Below are positions 36,131 to 46,919 of a stretch of DNA of 64,000 bases, piece after piece. Positions within the stretch are counted from its first letter, which is position 1. The number at the start of each line of letters is the position of its first letter. This stretch comes from Lysinibacillus sp. G4S2. Its GTDB lineage: Bacteria > Bacillota > Bacilli > Bacillales_A > Planococcaceae. The position numbers were made by a program, and so were the translations under genes. The stretch covers positions 3,476,001 through 3,540,000 of the forward strand of contig NZ_JAUCFJ010000002.1 of the NCBI RefSeq assembly GCF_030348505.1. The letters are read 5' to 3'. The notes under the pieces are model-generated. The model saw nothing but the letters and a program-made list of their open reading frames with translations. It searched no databases and had not been told where the DNA came from.

Positions 36131-39100
36131 TTAAACCCCCTCTTCTTCTGCAATTGCTATTACAGAAAAATAATCCCCTTCAGGCATTTCTACTTTTAGT
36201 TCTTTCACTTTTTCAGCTAGTTTTCGTACAGTTTTTTCTAATAATACCTCACGTAAAGGAATTCGAACTTCTAATTTTTCTCCCACTATATTGACCAGTC
36301 TGGTAGCTCTTAATGAATTTCCTCCTAGTTCAAAGAAGCTATCATCAATCCCTATTTGCTCAGCCCCTAAAATTTCTTGGAACGCCTCTGCGATACAGAT
36401 TTCTATTTCATCTCTTGGAGCAATATACTCTTCTGTGCCAGTTATCATAGGTTTTGGTAATGCCTTTTTATCCAGTTTTCCGTTTACTGTAATAGGGAGA
36501 CTTTCAAGCTGAATAATATGTGCTGGTATCATATACTCCGGTAAGTCTCTGCCTAGTTGTTCCTTGATGACTTTTATATCCAACTTTTTCTTTCCAACAA
36601 TGTATCCACATAAATATTTGTCCCCGACATGATCTTCATTTGCCACGACTACCGCATCTTCAATACTATGGAGATCTCTTAATTTACTTTCAATTTCTCC
36701 GATTTCAATTCTAAACCCTCTTATTTTGACCTGCTCGTCGATTCTTCCAAGATACTCAATAGTACCATCTTCCATCCAGCGCGCTAAATCACCGGTACGA
36801 TAAATTCTTTCTCCCTTGCGATATGGATTATCTACAAATTTCTCTGCTGTTAGCTCAGGTCTGTTTAAATATCCTCTAGATACACTTGCTCCTCCGATAC
36901 ATAACTCTCCAGGCATTCCAATGCCACATAAACTGTTGCCATTCAACACATATATTTGTGTGTTGAAAATTGGTTTTCCAATTGGCACGATGTCTAGATT
37001 TGCATTGTCAGAAAAGCGGTGAGATGTAGCACAAACTGTTGCCTCGGTTGGACCATAACAATTATTTAATCGATTTAAGTTCTTTTCTGTTGTCATGAGA
37101 TACTTGTCTAACAAATCTATATCTACTGGCTCTGCTGCTAAATAAACCCTATCTAATGTACTTAAAGATTCTATTCTGTTATGTGCCTCTGCATGGTTTA
37201 ATAACATTCTAAATACAGAGGGAACTAGAGTAGCTTTCGTAATCTGTTTCTTCGTTAATACTTCTAACAATTCAACCGGATCATTATTTTGAGTTTCTGA
37301 AATAATCTCTAGTTTAGAGCCAGCTAACCCACAAGGGAATATTTCCCACACGGATGCATCAAAGACATATGTCGATTTTTGAAGAACCACACTACGTTCA
37401 TTATATTTTCCTTCTGTAATTTTCCAGTTTGTTAAATTCGCCAGATTTCTATTTTCGACCATGACACCTTTCGGTTTTCCAGTAGTTCCAGAAGTATAGA
37501 TGACATATGCCAGATGATTTGATTTGGAAATATGTTCGAGGTTATTTTCCATTTCTTCTGTACATTCCATCAAATCGATTTTGGTCATGTCCTGTAGTTC
37601 TTTAGTGACACCTGTACTACCTGGTCCCGCCAATAACACTGAGGTTTCGCTGTCCTCTATCATATATTTGATTCTGTCTAATGGATGCTCTGGATGAATT
37701 GGTAAGTAAGCTCCGCCAGCTTTTAAAATGCCATAGATTCCAATAATCATTTCGAGTGACCTATCTGTGACAATTCCTACAATGCTATCTGGCTTAACGC
37801 CCTGCTCTCTTAACGTCTGACCGACATAGTTTGCCCTCGCATTGAGCTGTTTGTAGGAAAGAGTTTGTTCGTTAAATTCCACTGCGATATGATCAGGTGT
37901 CTTTTTGACCTGTTCTTCAAACAATTCAATAATCGTTTTGTCTTTTGGATACTCTGCTTCTGTATCATTAAAAGTATATAGAACTTTCTCTTTCTCCTGT
38001 TCGCTCATCATAATCATTTCACTGAGCATTTTCTCTGGATTCTGTACCGCATCCGTCAACACTTCAGTAAAGTGCTCACTCATACGTTCTATTGTCTCTT
38101 GCTTAAATAAGTCTGTACAATACTCCCAATTTAGTTCATATCCATCTGCAGTTTCTTCCATAATTACTGTTAAATCAAATGTTGAAGACTTGCTTGTAAA
38201 TTTAACTGGGCTTAGAATCGTGTCTCCTAATTTCAGTTCAGCTTCCTCATTATTTTGGAAAACAAACATAACATCAAATAACGGGTTTCTCGATAGGTCT
38301 CTTTCAAATTCCAATTTGTCTATTAATTCTTCAAATGGATATTCTTGATTTTCATATGCTTTTAAGCATTTTGCTTTCATTTGTTCAAGTAATTCGACAA
38401 ATGTTAAATCAGACCTTATTTTCCCTTTAATAGCCAACGTATTAACAAACATTCCCAACATATTCTGTGTATCTGGGTGAATTCTCCCCGCAATTGGGCT
38501 CCCTACTACAATGTCTTCCTGTCTACTGTAGCGACTGAGCAGTAACATAAAGGATGACAACAGAATCATATATTGTGTAGCACCAGTTTTCGTACTCATT
38601 CCATCAACAGCATTTTTTAGTTCATTGTTTAATGTTGTTGTAAAACTGTTACCTTTATGACTCTGATGCTGTGGTCTAGGATAATCTGTCCGCAGGTCGA
38701 GCACAGGGATGTCATCGGAAAATTCTTTTAACCAGTATTCTCCTTGAGAACCTAAATCTCTTGCATTCTGCCACGCACTGAAATCCTTATATTGTGCATT
38801 AAGTTCTGGTAAATCTTCACCATTGTAAAGTCTAGATAAATCCTTAAGGAATATACCGGATGATACAGCATCATAAATAATATGATGAATGTCTAACATG
38901 AGTATGGTTTCACCTTCTGAAATTTTCACAACCTTCACTCTCAACAACGATGCTTTACTTAAATCAAACGGGCGAATGAATTCTCTAAATTCATTTTGAA
39001 TATTTTCCTCATGACATTCTGTGAATTCTAATCGTACTGTAACGTGATCTTCAATTTTCTGTATAGGCTTATCATCTTCCATTTGGAAGCTAGTTCTTAA

Positions 39101-42100
39101 TACTTCATGGCGTTCTATCAATTGATTGATCGCATTCTGCATTCGAGTAATATCAATCGTACCTTGAACACGCATCATTTGCGGCATATTGTAAGTAATA
39201 TTTTTTCCTTGCATTTGGTCAATAATATACAGTCTCTTTTGAACCAAACTCATATCATAGCTATGTTTTTTTGGCATTCGCTCAATAGAGTTATAGGATT
39301 CTTGCTCAGTTGATTCTCTTACCTTTTCAGCAATTTTCCTTACGGTTTTTAATGATAATACTTCACGTAATAAAATTCGTACCCCTAAACCTTCTTCTAG
39401 AACATTAACTAATTTAGTGGCTCTTAAAGAATGTCCTCCCAGTTCAAAAAAGCTATCATTAATTCCAACTTTCTCAACTCCTAGAATTTCCTGAAAGGCC
39501 TCAGTAATACATACTTCTATTTCATCTCTTGGGGCAATATACGCTTCCATACCAGTTACTTTAGGTTTCGGGAGTGCTTTTTTATCCATTTTTCCATTCA
39601 CTGTTATAGGAACACTCTCAATTTGTATAATATATGCTGGTATCATATATTCCGGTAAATTTTTGCTTAGCTGTCCCTTAATGATACCTATGTCAAATTG
39701 TTCTTTCCCAACAATGTATCCACATATATATTTATCACCATGTTCTTCTCTTACAATAACCACTGCATCTTGAATCCCTTTTAATCCCCTAATTTTGCTT
39801 TCAATTTCATCAAGCTCAATTCTAAACCCTCTAATTTTAACCTGCTCATCAATTCTTCCAAGGTATTCAATATTGCCATCTTCCATCCAACGTGCTAGGT
39901 CGCCGGTACGATAAATTCTTTCTCCCTTACGGTATGGATTTTCTATAAACTTCTCTTCTGTTAGTTCTGGTCTGTTTAAATATCCCCTTGATACCCCTGC
40001 TCCTCCGATGCATAATTCACCTGGCATTCCCATACCACACAGACTATTACCATTTAAAATATATATCTGCGTATTCAAAATAGGCTTTCCAATCGGAACA
40101 ATATCTAGGTTGTTATTGTCAGAAAATTGGAATGACGTTGCGGTAACGGTTGCTTCTGTCGGACCATACAAATTGTTTAATCGATTTAGTCTATTTCCTG
40201 TTACTTCTTTATACTTTTCTAATAAATCTATAGTTACTGGTTCTCCAGCCAAATATATTTTGTCAAATGTATTTAATTGATTTTTTTTCTCGATAGTTTC
40301 TTTACAGTCTAATAAAGTTCTAAACATTGATGGCATTAGAGCGATTTGTTTTCCTGGTAATAACTTTAGTAATTCCTCGGGATCTTTGTTTTGGAACTCA
40401 TCTATAATTTCCAATTTACCACCAATTAAGCAAATAGGGAATATTTCCCACACAGAGCCATCAAATACATACGCAGTTTTTTGAATAATTTTACTGTTAT
40501 CGGTATAATTACCGTTTTTAATTTGCCAAGTACATAAATTTGAAATATTTCTATTTTCAACCATGACACCTTTCGGTTTTCCAGTAGTTCCAGAAGTATA
40601 GATGACATAAGCCAGATGATTTGATTTGGAAATATGTTCGAGATTATTTTCCATTTCTTCTGTACATTCCATCAAATCGATTTTGGTCATGTCCTGTAGT
40701 TCTTCAGTGACATCTGTACTACCTGGTCCCGCCAATAACACTGTGGTTTCGCTATCTTCTATCATATATTTGATTCTGTCTATTGGATGCTCTGGGTGAA
40801 TTGGTAAGTAAGCTCCGCCAGCTTTTAAAATGCCATAGATTCCAATGATCATTTCGAGTGACCTATCTGTGACAATTCCTACAATGCTATCGGGCTTAAC
40901 ACCCAGCTCTCTTAACGTCTGACCGACATAGTTTGCCCTCGCATTGAGCTGTTTGTAGGAAAGAGTTTGTTCGTTAAATTCCACTGCGATATGATCAGGT
41001 GTCTTTTTGACCTGTTCTTCAAACAATTCAATAATCGTTTTGTCTTTTGGATACTCTGCTTCTGTATCATTAAAAGTATATAGAACTTTCTCTTTCTCCT
41101 GTTCGCTCATCATAATCATTTCACTGAGCATTTTCTCTGGATTCTGTACCGCATCCGTCAACACTTCAGTAAAGTGCTCACTCATACGTTCTATTGTCTC
41201 TTGCTTAAATAAGTCTGTACAATACTCCCAATTTAGTTCATATCCATCTGCAGTTTCTTCCATACTTACGGTTAAATCAAATGTTGAAGACTTGCTTGTA
41301 AATTTAACTGGGCTTAGAATCGTATCTCCTAATTTCAGTTCAGCTTCCTCATTATTTTGGAAAACAAACATAACATCAAATAACGGGTTTCTCGAAAGGT
41401 CTCTTTCAAATTCTAATTTGTCTACCAATTCTTCAAATGGATATTCTTGATTTTCATATGCTTTCAAGCACTTTTCTTTCATTTGTTGAAGTAATTCGAT
41501 AAATGTTAAATAAGACCCTATTTTTCCTTTAATAGCCAACGTATTAACAAACATTCCCAACATATTCTGTGTATCTGGGTGAATTCTTCCTGCAATTGGG
41601 CTCCCTACTACAATGTCTTCCTGTCTACTGTAGCGACTGAGCAGTAACATAAAGGATGACAACAGAATCATATATTGTGTAGCACCAGTTTTCGTACTCA
41701 TTCCATTAACAGCATTTTTTAGTTCATTGCTTAATGTTGTTGTAAAACTACTACCTTTATGACTCTGTTGTTGTGGTCTAGGATAATCTGTCCGCAGGTC
41801 GAGCACAGGGATGTCATCGGAAAATTCTTTTAACCAGTATTCTCCTTGAGAACCTAAATCTCTTGCATTCTGCCACGCACTGAAATCCTTATATTGTGCA
41901 TTAAGTTCTGGTAAATCTTCACCATTGTAAAATCTAGATAAATCACCGAGTAATACTCCTTTGGATCCGTCATCGTAGATGATGTGATGGATGTCTATCA
42001 TGATTATGGTTTCATCTTCCGCAATTTTTACAGCCTTCGCTCTCATTAAAGGGGCTTTCTTCAAATCGAATGGACGGATAAATTCTGTTAATACTTTTTG

Positions 42101-44833
42101 AATATTTCCCTCGTTCTCTTCTACATACTCTAAGTTTATATCAACTGAATCGTCTATCATTTGAAAGAACTTATGTTGATCATAATTAAAATGTGTTCGT
42201 AATATTTGATGGCGCTCGCACAACTGTTTAAGAGCTTTATTTAGTCGTTCTAAATTAAGAGAACCCTTAAGCTTCAAAACCATTGGGATATTATAGGAGA
42301 TGCTTCCTTCTTTCATTTGGTCAATAATAAATAATCGCTTCTGGGCAGAGCTCATTTCATAGCTGTCTTTTTGAGGTTGCAACTCAATTGAGGTATAGTA
42401 TGTATAATTAGTTGCATCTCTTACTTTTTCAGCAATATTTCTTACTGTATTCCCTGTTAATACTTCACGTAATGGGATTCGCACCCCTAATTCCTGTTCA
42501 ATAACATTTACTAACTTGGTAGCTCTTAACGAATGTCCACCTAATTCAAAGAAGTTATCGTCAATCCCTATTCGATCAGTTCCTAAAATGTCTTGAAATG
42601 CTTTTGCAATGCAGATTTCTATGTCGTTTCTCGGAGCAATATACTCCACCATGCTTATTACTTCAGGTTTAGGTAAAGCTTTTTTATCCAACTTTCCGTT
42701 CCTTGTTATAGGTAGACTCTCTATTTGGATAATATATGCTGGTATCATATATTCCGGCAATTTTTTTCTTAATTGTTCTTTGATGCTATTGCTATCAAGT
42801 TTTCCATTTCCAACCACATATCCACACAAATATTTATCGTTATTCTCTTCTCTTGCAATGACAACCGCGTTTTGAATTTCTTCCAAATTTCTCATTTCAC
42901 TTACAACTTCGTCAATTTCTATTCTATATCCTCTGATTTTTACTTGCTCATCTATTCTTCCTAGATACTCGATATTGCCATCTTCCATCCAACGCGCAAG
43001 GTCCCCAGTTCGATAGATTTTTTCTCCTTCACAAAAAGGATTTTCTACAAATTTCTCTGCCGTCAATTCAGGTCTATTTAAATATCCCCTTGATACTCCT
43101 TCTCCCCCAATACATAGTTCACCCATCATACCAATACCACAAAGTCTATTACCGTTTAAAATGTATATCTTTGTATTGGAAATTGGTCTTCCAATATGAA
43201 CAAAGTCCAAATTAAAATCTGTGGGCACATCAAGGGATGTCGCAAAAACAGTCGTCTCTGTAGGTCCATAGGAATTAATAAGCCCCACTTTCCCGTTGCA
43301 AATTTGGTTGAAACGATTAGCCAATTCAACCGGTAAAGCTTCTCCTGACAATTGTATTTTGCGTAAAGTTTGTGTTACTTCAGAATTAACATAAGAAGTA
43401 AAGCCTTCTAATACTGACGGTACAAATGATGTCCTAGTAACATGATGCTTTTTTATTTGTTCTGCAATTTTACTTGGATCCATTTCATCTTCCATAGGTA
43501 GAAGCACCAATTTTGCTCCTGCTAAATATCCAACGAAAAATTCCCAAATAGACAAATCAAAGGTAAATGTAGTTTTTTGGAGAATAACTTCGGACTCATG
43601 ATATTCATTTTTCAACATCCAAGTTACCAGATTTACGACATTACCATTTTCAACCATAACCCCTTTAGGAGTGCCTGTTGTTCCAGAAGTATAGATAACG
43701 TATGCCAAGTTATTTGGTTTAGAAATCAGTTTTAAATTTTGCTCTTTTTCTCCTTTACATTCACATAAATCAACCACATTAATATTTTGTAAATCCTTGG
43801 ATATATGCCTACTTTCGGTCCCTTCAAGAAGTACATTTGTTCCACTGTCATTTAACATAAATCTTATTCGATCTATTGGGAGACTTGGATCTATAGGTAA
43901 ATAAGCTCCTCCTGCTTTTAAAACCCCATAGATCCCAATCACCATTTCAATAGACCTCTTTGTAATAATTCCAACAATACTATCAGATTTTACTCCCTGT
44001 TCTCTTAACAATTCCCCCAAATAATTTGCCCTATTATTTAATTGTTTGTAAGTAAGCGTTTGTCCTTCATATTCTAATGCAATATTATTTGGTGTTTTTA
44101 CGACTTGTTCTTCAAATAATTCAATTATAGTTTTTGTAGTTGGATATAGATCGTCACTATTATTAAATTCATGAAGTACCTGGTTTAATTCAAAATCATC
44201 TAAAAATGTTATCTCATTTAGATAGTTTCGTTTCTTTTTACTCATTTGCTCACATATTTTCATTATTCGTTTATGTGTCAAATCTAACATTTGTTTACTA
44301 ATGGAGTCTGAATTAAATTCATAGATAATTTTAATTTTTTCATTATTTCGAGATATGCCAATGGTTAAATCATATTCCCCTCTATCATATACACAACATT
44401 CTGAATACAGGGAATATAAAAGGATATCTGGAGAATTTGATGAATGCGAATTTCCACTTTCAGTTTGTTCATTGACCTTTGATAGATATTCACTTGCCAT
44501 ATCCAAATACTTTTCCATGGTTTGCTCATGATTTACCATCAAAGAAGCAAGAATAACGGAATTCTTATTGTTAACTAAAGCAATCGATTCAGGGTTATTT
44601 CCTGTAACGAGATTTTTATACAATATCCATGCGGAAGTAAATAGCTGTACTACGTCCATCTTATGATAGATGCAAGCTTGATTTATTTGATTACAATAAA
44701 CCTCATTAATAACGTACTCTATTACATGCCTTTTCCTATCTGCAGATCTTTTTCTTAAACCAAAAATGTTATGTTGAGTAGATTCTGATACCAAACTGTT
44801 GCAATTTTCATTGTTAATAGTAGTTATATTCAT
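36131..44833 (-). CDS. Nonribosomal peptide synthetase, modules 1-3 (A-T / C-A-T / C-A-T)
   Basis: 2900 aa; GGAGG ten bases upstream, with the ATG overlapping the thioesterase stop (ATGA). Residues ~1-220 look like the C-terminal half of a condensation domain without any HHxxxDG. Then A1 ~228-718, T1 ~763 (GGHSLRATK), C2 825-1250 (HHIIYDDGS), A2 1260-1755, T2 ~1798 (GGHSLRATK), C3 1860-2278 (HHIIYDAVS), A3 2295-2790, T3 ~2834 (GGNSLRATR). It ends in a short acidic docking-like tail (VIAIAEEEGV). My reading of the codes: A1 DLWSQSSVFK, A2 DGWAYALVTK, A3 DAWTYACVCK; A3 resembles the Phe code (DAWTxAxxCK). It starts with an A domain rather than an acyl-loading C domain. Confidence 0.93.
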   Translation of the reverse strand: MNITTINNENCNSLVSESTQHNIFGLRKRSADRKRHVIEYVINEVYCNQINQACIYHKMDVVQLFTSAWILYKNLVTGNNPESIALVNNKNSVILASLMVNHEQTMEKYLDMASEYLSKVNEQTESGNSHSSNSPDILLYSLYSECCVYDRGEYDLTIGISRNNEKIKIIYEFNSDSISKQMLDLTHKRIMKICEQMSKKKRNYLNEITFLDDFELNQVLHEFNNSDDLYPTTKTIIELFEEQVVKTPNNIALEYEGQTLTYKQLNNRANYLGELLREQGVKSDSIVGIITKRSIEMVIGIYGVLKAGGAYLPIDPSLPIDRIRFMLNDSGTNVLLEGTESRHISKDLQNINVVDLCECKGEKEQNLKLISKPNNLAYVIYTSGTTGTPKGVMVENGNVVNLVTWMLKNEYHESEVILQKTTFTFDLSIWEFFVGYLAGAKLVLLPMEDEMDPSKIAEQIKKHHVTRTSFVPSVLEGFTSYVNSEVTQTLRKIQLSGEALPVELANRFNQICNGKVGLINSYGPTETTVFATSLDVPTDFNLDFVHIGRPISNTKIYILNGNRLCGIGMMGELCIGGEGVSRGYLNRPELTAEKFVENPFCEGEKIYRTGDLARWMEDGNIEYLGRIDEQVKIRGYRIEIDEVVSEMRNLEEIQNAVVIAREENNDKYLCGYVVGNGKLDSNSIKEQLRKKLPEYMIPAYIIQIESLPITRNGKLDKKALPKPEVISMVEYIAPRNDIEICIAKAFQDILGTDRIGIDDNFFELGGHSLRATKLVNVIEQELGVRIPLREVLTGNTVRNIAEKVRDATNYTYYTSIELQPQKDSYEMSSAQKRLFIIDQMKEGSISYNIPMVLKLKGSLNLERLNKALKQLCERHQILRTHFNYDQHKFFQMIDDSVDINLEYVEENEGNIQKVLTEFIRPFDLKKAPLMRAKAVKIAEDETIIMIDIHHIIYDDGSKGVLLGDLSRFYNGEDLPELNAQYKDFSAWQNARDLGSQGEYWLKEFSDDIPVLDLRTDYPRPQQQSHKGSSFTTTLSNELKNAVNGMSTKTGATQYMILLSSFMLLLSRYSRQEDIVVGSPIAGRIHPDTQNMLGMFVNTLAIKGKIGSYLTFIELLQQMKEKCLKAYENQEYPFEELVDKLEFERDLSRNPLFDVMFVFQNNEEAELKLGDTILSPVKFTSKSSTFDLTVSMEETADGYELNWEYCTDLFKQETIERMSEHFTEVLTDAVQNPEKMLSEMIMMSEQEKEKVLYTFNDTEAEYPKDKTIIELFEEQVKKTPDHIAVEFNEQTLSYKQLNARANYVGQTLRELGVKPDSIVGIVTDRSLEMIIGIYGILKAGGAYLPIHPEHPIDRIKYMIEDSETTVLLAGPGSTDVTEELQDMTKIDLMECTEEMENNLEHISKSNHLAYVIYTSGTTGKPKGVMVENRNISNLCTWQIKNGNYTDNSKIIQKTAYVFDGSVWEIFPICLIGGKLEIIDEFQNKDPEELLKLLPGKQIALMPSMFRTLLDCKETIEKKNQLNTFDKIYLAGEPVTIDLLEKYKEVTGNRLNRLNNLYGPTEATVTATSFQFSDNNNLDIVPIGKPILNTQIYILNGNSLCGMGMPGELCIGGAGVSRGYLNRPELTEEKFIENPYRKGERIYRTGDLARWMEDGNIEYLGRIDEQVKIRGFRIELDEIESKIRGLKGIQDAVVIVREEHGDKYICGYIVGKEQFDIGIIKGQLSKNLPEYMIPAYIIQIESVPITVNGKMDKKALPKPKVTGMEAYIAPRDEIEVCITEAFQEILGVEKVGINDSFFELGGHSLRATKLVNVLEEGLGVRILLREVLSLKTVRKIAEKVRESTEQESYNSIERMPKKHSYDMSLVQKRLYIIDQMQGKNITYNMPQMMRVQGTIDITRMQNAINQLIERHEVLRTSFQMEDDKPIQKIEDHVTVRLEFTECHEENIQNEFREFIRPFDLSKASLLRVKVVKISEGETILMLDIHHIIYDAVSSGIFLKDLSRLYNGEDLPELNAQYKDFSAWQNARDLGSQGEYWLKEFSDDIPVLDLRTDYPRPQHQSHKGNSFTTTLNNELKNAVDGMSTKTGATQYMILLSSFMLLLSRYSRQEDIVVGSPIAGRIHPDTQNMLGMFVNTLAIKGKIRSDLTFVELLEQMKAKCLKAYENQEYPFEELIDKLEFERDLSRNPLFDVMFVFQNNEEAELKLGDTILSPVKFTSKSSTFDLTVIMEETADGYELNWEYCTDLFKQETIERMSEHFTEVLTDAVQNPEKMLSEMIMMSEQEKEKVLYTFNDTEAEYPKDKTIIELFEEQVKKTPDHIAVEFNEQTLSYKQLNARANYVGQTLREQGVKPDSIVGIVTDRSLEMIIGIYGILKAGGAYLPIHPEHPLDRIKYMIEDSETSVLLAGPGSTGVTKELQDMTKIDLMECTEEMENNLEHISKSNHLAYVIYTSGTTGKPKGVMVENRNLANLTNWKITEGKYNERSVVLQKSTYVFDASVWEIFPCGLAGSKLEIISETQNNDPVELLEVLTKKQITKATLVPSVFRMLLNHAEAHNRIESLSTLDRVYLAAEPVDIDLLDKYLMTTEKNLNRLNNCYGPTEATVCATSHRFSDNANLDIVPIGKPIFNTQIYVLNGNSLCGIGMPGELCIGGASVSRGYLNRPELTAEKFVDNPYRKGERIYRTGDLARWMEDGTIEYLGRIDEQVKIRGFRIEIGEIESKLRDLHSIEDAVVVANEDHVGDKYLCGYIVGKKKLDIKVIKEQLGRDLPEYMIPAHIIQLESLPITVNGKLDKKALPKPMITGTEEYIAPRDEIEICIAEAFQEILGAEQIGIDDSFFELGGNSLRATRLVNIVGEKLEVRIPLREVLLEKTVRKLAEKVKELKVEMPEGDYFSVIAIAEEEGV

Positions 44834-45570
44834 ATCAAATTCGCCTCCAATGAGTTTAGTGACATTTCTGCTAATAATGTTTTATTAATAATTTTTACAA
44901 ATTCTTCAGTGTAAAAATTAATAAAAAAATGATTTCCTTCCATTTTATAGTATCTACAAAACTTTGTTGTATGTTTAGACCATTCATAGATTTTTTCATT
45001 CTTATTTTCCTCATCTGAATAGACGATAGTTATATTGGATAATATGGGTTCTGTTTTCATCATATAATTATATTGTGTATACAGTTTCAAATCTGAGTAA
45101 AATATTGGAACCATTAAATCTATTAATTCTTCATGATGAAGCACTTCATGAAATTCCCCACCCATTTTAGTCAAATTTTTAGTTAATTTTTGAGCAGCTT
45201 TGTAGTAAGACATTTCTTGTATCTCTCTTACCTCTGGTGCTACATGTGCTGCAAAGAAAATATGAACTGGTCTTCTTCCAGTACGCCTATAAATTTCATA
45301 GTATACTTCATATGCTACTAAACTTCCCATACTATATCCAAGAAGGGCAAATGGTGCATCAGTTAAATTTTCTATAATAGTTTTTGCTACATCACTAACC
45401 ATTTCTTTGAAATTACAGTAAAATTCTTCTGAAATTCTTTCTCCATGTCCCGAATACTCAAGTGGAATAATTTCAATTACTTCATTGATGTATTTTTCAA
45501 GTGAGTTATACATTACAGCAGATCCTCCAGCATACGGTAAGCAAAATAATTTAATATCTTTCACATTCAT
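44830..45570 (-). CDS. Type II thioesterase (GrsT/SrfD-like)
   Basis: 246 aa alpha/beta hydrolase. It has the RifR/GrsT pattern: FCLPYAGGSAVMYNSLEKYI, PLEYSGHGERISEEF, the nucleophile motif LLGYSMGSLVAYEV (Ser ~97), FFAAHVAPEV, and the catalytic His in MEGNHFFINF. Such enzymes clear mis-primed or stalled groups from carrier domains. The 4-base overlap with the first synthetase shows co-translation. No TE domain is present in the synthetases, so this protein might also assist release, although editing is the usual role. Confidence 0.92.
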   Translation of the reverse strand: MNVKDIKLFCLPYAGGSAVMYNSLEKYINEVIEIIPLEYSGHGERISEEFYCNFKEMVSDVAKTIIENLTDAPFALLGYSMGSLVAYEVYYEIYRRTGRRPVHIFFAAHVAPEVREIQEMSYYKAAQKLTKNLTKMGGEFHEVLHHEELIDLMVPIFYSDLKLYTQYNYMMKTEPILSNITIVYSDEENKNEKIYEWSKHTTKFCRYYKMEGNHFFINFYTEEFVKIINKTLLAEMSLNSLEANLI

Positions 45571-45616
45571 TCCTCGATTCTACTCTATCTTTTGCTTTGT
45601 ATATTATTTACTACTT

Positions 45617-46903
45617 TTATTCACTCACTGATACTTTCTGATTAATATCCACTTGTTCAACTGTGCTAAACAATTTTTTTGTCACTAATGCCAGTAAGAC
45701 TGTTATGACTGCTACTGCAAATATTAATGTGTATACATTGTCTGCAAATTTATCAATTAATGTACCAAATAATACTTGACCAACAGGTACTGAACAAGTA
45801 GATACCGCTGTTAAAATTGCCATTACTTTACCCAGCAATAAATTTGGAGTTTGTTGTTGCAGTAATGTAATGATAAATATATTAATAATGGTTATAGCGA
45901 ACATAATTAGCATTGAACTGAACGAGAAAACAAGAAATTGTAGAGTTATTTCCCCACTATTATTTACAAATTCAGGATAAACGGTAATTGCCATTGGAAT
46001 AAATAGAATTCCACTTGCAACAAACCAGAGATACAGATTATTTACTTTAAGTTTTTTTGAAATAAAACCAATTGCAACAGCTGCAAATATCATACTTAAA
46101 GAAATACCACCTTGCGTTAGTCCAAATAAACTATCGCTCATGCCTAAAGTGATCTTGATAATATACGGAATTCCTACTAAAAATAGAGGTGTAATAAATA
46201 AATTTAATGATGCTGCTATTAATATTACTTTAGAGATAAATGGATTTTCCTTTACAATGTATGACACGCCTTCCTTAATATCCAGAAGAGTTGTCTTCAC
46301 TGCCCCATAAGGTTGCTCTCTCTTTTCAAATGGGATTTTTATGAACAGCTCTATTACAGCTGAGAGAAAAAAGCTGATGCAAGTTATAATGACGATCATT
46401 TCAATGCCTGCGATACTATATAAAAGACCTCCTAAAACCGGACCTGCAAAATTAGTTATAGAAGAAACTCCTGACACAATTCCATTTGCCTCTAGTAGTT
46501 TATCTTGTTTCACTAATACAGGAATACTTGCCTGTACAGTAGGTTGATAAAAAGCACTAACAATCATCAGCAAAGTCATAACAATCCCAATCATCACAAT
46601 ATTGGATGATTCACTAGTAAATAAAAATATTGCCAATCCACCAACTATGACACTACTAATAACATCAAGTATCACCAACAAATTTCTTCGGTTGATGCGA
46701 TCGGCGATAGCACCACCGATAGGTGCTAAGAATATAGTCGGAATTGTTGAAATGGCTAATATTAAGCCAAATATTTTTGCTGATCCAGTAAGATCAAGGA
46801 TATACAATGATAATGCAAATCTTAAGATGGAGCTTCCAAATAAAGTGATAACCTGACAAATAACCAATACTCCAAAATTCCTATTTAAATTAGCCAATTC
46901 CAA
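45617..46903 (-). CDS. MFS exporter (EntS/MFS_3-like), probable peptide efflux
   Basis: 428 aa, TTG start with GGGAGG five bases upstream. About 12 transmembrane helices are visible. The loop-2/3 signature GGAIADRINRRNLLVILDVI and N-terminus FGVLVICQVITLFGSSILRF fit the EntS-like MFS group commonly found in NRPS clusters. It is 46 bp upstream of the thioesterase gene. Export of the cluster's peptide or self-protection is the likely role; the substrate is inferred from context. Confidence 0.87.
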   Translation of the reverse strand: MELANLNRNFGVLVICQVITLFGSSILRFALSLYILDLTGSAKIFGLILAISTIPTIFLAPIGGAIADRINRRNLLVILDVISSVIVGGLAIFLFTSESSNIVMIGIVMTLLMIVSAFYQPTVQASIPVLVKQDKLLEANGIVSGVSSITNFAGPVLGGLLYSIAGIEMIVIITCISFFLSAVIELFIKIPFEKREQPYGAVKTTLLDIKEGVSYIVKENPFISKVILIAASLNLFITPLFLVGIPYIIKITLGMSDSLFGLTQGGISLSMIFAAVAIGFISKKLKVNNLYLWFVASGILFIPMAITVYPEFVNNSGEITLQFLVFSFSSMLIMFAITIINIFIITLLQQQTPNLLLGKVMAILTAVSTCSVPVGQVLFGTLIDKFADNVYTLIFAVAVITVLLALVTKKLFSTVEQVDINQKVSVSE

Positions 46904-46919
46904 GAATGCCTCCCAATAA

